From Brachybacterium epidermidis (GTDB lineage Bacteria > Actinomycetota > Actinomycetes > Actinomycetales > Dermabacteraceae), in assembly GCF_015209585.1 (NCBI RefSeq), contig NZ_JADEYR010000010.1:1-64000 (forward strand): DNA of 64,000 bases, read 5' to 3'. Of the stretch, positions 63,342 to 64,000 are shown one piece after another. The notes below the pieces were generated by a model. It saw only the letters and a list, made by a program, of their open reading frames with translations, had not been told where the DNA came from and did not search any database. Position 1 is the first letter of the stretch, and each line of letters begins with the position of its first letter. A program made the position numbers and the translations under genes.

Positions 63342-64000
63342 TCAGCCGAGGTCGCGAGCCGAGCGCTCGATGACCGCCAGCCACTCCTTGCGGGCCTCGA
63401 GGGCGGCCTCGGCCTCTGCGATCCGCTTCGGGTCACCGGACGCCCTTGCCTTCTCCAGCGCCTCCTCGTAGCCGGAGATGGCCGCATGCAGCTGAGAGGA
63501 CGCACCCTCGACACGCGCCTTGGTGCGCGGGTCGGTTCGGCGCCACTCGTCCTCCTCGGCCTTGCGCACCGCGCGCTCGACGGCCCGCAGGCCGTCCTCG
63601 ATGCGGTGCATGTCCGAGCGCGGCACCTTCCCGGCCTCCTCCCAGCGGTCCTGGATGGAGCGCAGCGCGGACTTGGCGCCCTCCAGGTCCCGCTTCGGGT
63701 CGATGGCCTGTGCCTCGGCCAGCAGTGCTTCCTTGACCTTCAGGTTCTCCTTCTGCTCGCCCTCGGTGGCCTTGAGGTCCTCGTTGCGGGCGGCGAAGAA
63801 GTGATCCTGGGCGGCCTTGAAGCGGGCCCACTGGGCGTCGTCCTTCTTGCGGCTGCCCCGGGGAGCCCTGCGCCACCGGTCCATCAGGTCCTTGTAGGCG
63901 CGGACGGTCGGCCCCCAGTCGGTGGAGTCCTTCATCGACTCCGCCTCGGCGATGAGCTGCTCCTTGACCTGCGCGGCCTCGCCGTGCTTCTCATCGAGCT
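63342..64000 (-). CDS. DUF349 domain-containing protein, 5' end off the window
   Basis: Function is unknown. DUF349 is a repeated helical, charged domain of about 70 residues. The visible 219 codons contain at least two copies (WGPTVRAYKDLMDRWRRAPRGSRKKDDAQWARFKAAQDHFFAARNED and DLEGAKSALRSIQDRWEEAGKVPRSDMHRIEDGLRAVERAVRKAEEDEW). The protein is highly helical and rich in Arg, Glu, Lys and Ala, like a coiled coil. The frame is open to base 64000 on the reverse strand, so the start and likely further domains lie outside. The ATG at 63935 is internal to a domain and is not the start. Confidence 0.85.
   Translation of the reverse strand, partial: LDEKHGEAAQVKEQLIAEAESMKDSTDWGPTVRAYKDLMDRWRRAPRGSRKKDDAQWARFKAAQDHFFAARNEDLKATEGEQKENLKVKEALLAEAQAIDPKRDLEGAKSALRSIQDRWEEAGKVPRSDMHRIEDGLRAVERAVRKAEEDEWRRTDPRTKARVEGASSQLHAAISGYEEALEKARASGDPKRIAEAEAALEARKEWLAVIERSARDLG

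Overview
The window is a strongly G+C-rich chromosomal segment of an actinobacterium. Complete 16S, 23S and 5S genes, the ruvC/ruvA/ruvB-yajC-secD-secF-apt-rel order, the tlyA-nadK-recN-steA block and many promoter-adjacent GTG/ATG starts all fit that group. From memory of 16S signatures it looks like Dermabacteraceae, near Brachybacterium; no database was searched. It is mostly core genome. I see no insertion sequence, prophage, CRISPR array or biosynthetic cluster. Bases 1-178 are not genomic: they read as Illumina P7 adapter, an 8-base index and the Nextera read-2/mosaic end, so the first genomic base is about 179.

Layout. 179-7949: truncated DUF501 protein, Ppx/GppA phosphatase, type II NADH dehydrogenase, NagB, a purine permease, SerC (reverse) and the menaquinone methyltransferase MenG. 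7950-13630: an rRNA operon (16S-23S-5S, no spacer tRNA) with two upstream promoters and a strong terminator. 13722-29459: a PP2C-like protein (reverse), then a tightly overlapping co-directional run: R/D/E-repeat TPR protein, HAD phosphatase, TlyA, NadK, RecN, SteA, MctB/SteB-like protein, MraY-like transferase, MurJ, a glycosyltransferase, PyrG and a NUDIX hydrolase. The middle of this run is a cell-envelope module. 29437-35699: RNase D, DUF3000, MsrB, an unknown protein, an alpha/beta hydrolase, a RibD-like reductase and ZapE, arranged as divergent and convergent pairs. 35824-42434: reverse operon treX-treY-treZ, making trehalose from glycogen-type glucan. 42593-43405: a DUF6493-like fragment. 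43451-44364: six tRNA genes in two divergent clusters. 44714-47565: an overlapping lipoprotein/OmpA-domain/response-regulator/histidine-kinase cassette. 47747-64000: FMN reductase, ThrS, HIT protein, PrsW-type protease, YebC, RuvC, RuvAB, YajC-SecDF, Apt, Rel, an AbiEi-like protein (reverse) and a DUF349 protein running off the end.

The most useful signals are: (1) a repeated TANNNT-type -10 hexamer 6-8 bases before a start codon at eleven sites, predicting leaderless transcripts; (2) a LexA-type palindrome over the leaderless ruvAB promoter; (3) the envelope-facing two-component cassette; (4) inverted identical tRNA-Gly/tRNA-Val genes; (5) several probable sequence errors (frameshift in pyrG, Walker A changed in ruvB, one base in the 16S 690 loop, possible frame break before the purine permease). 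Any biological reading of the last group needs the reads first.
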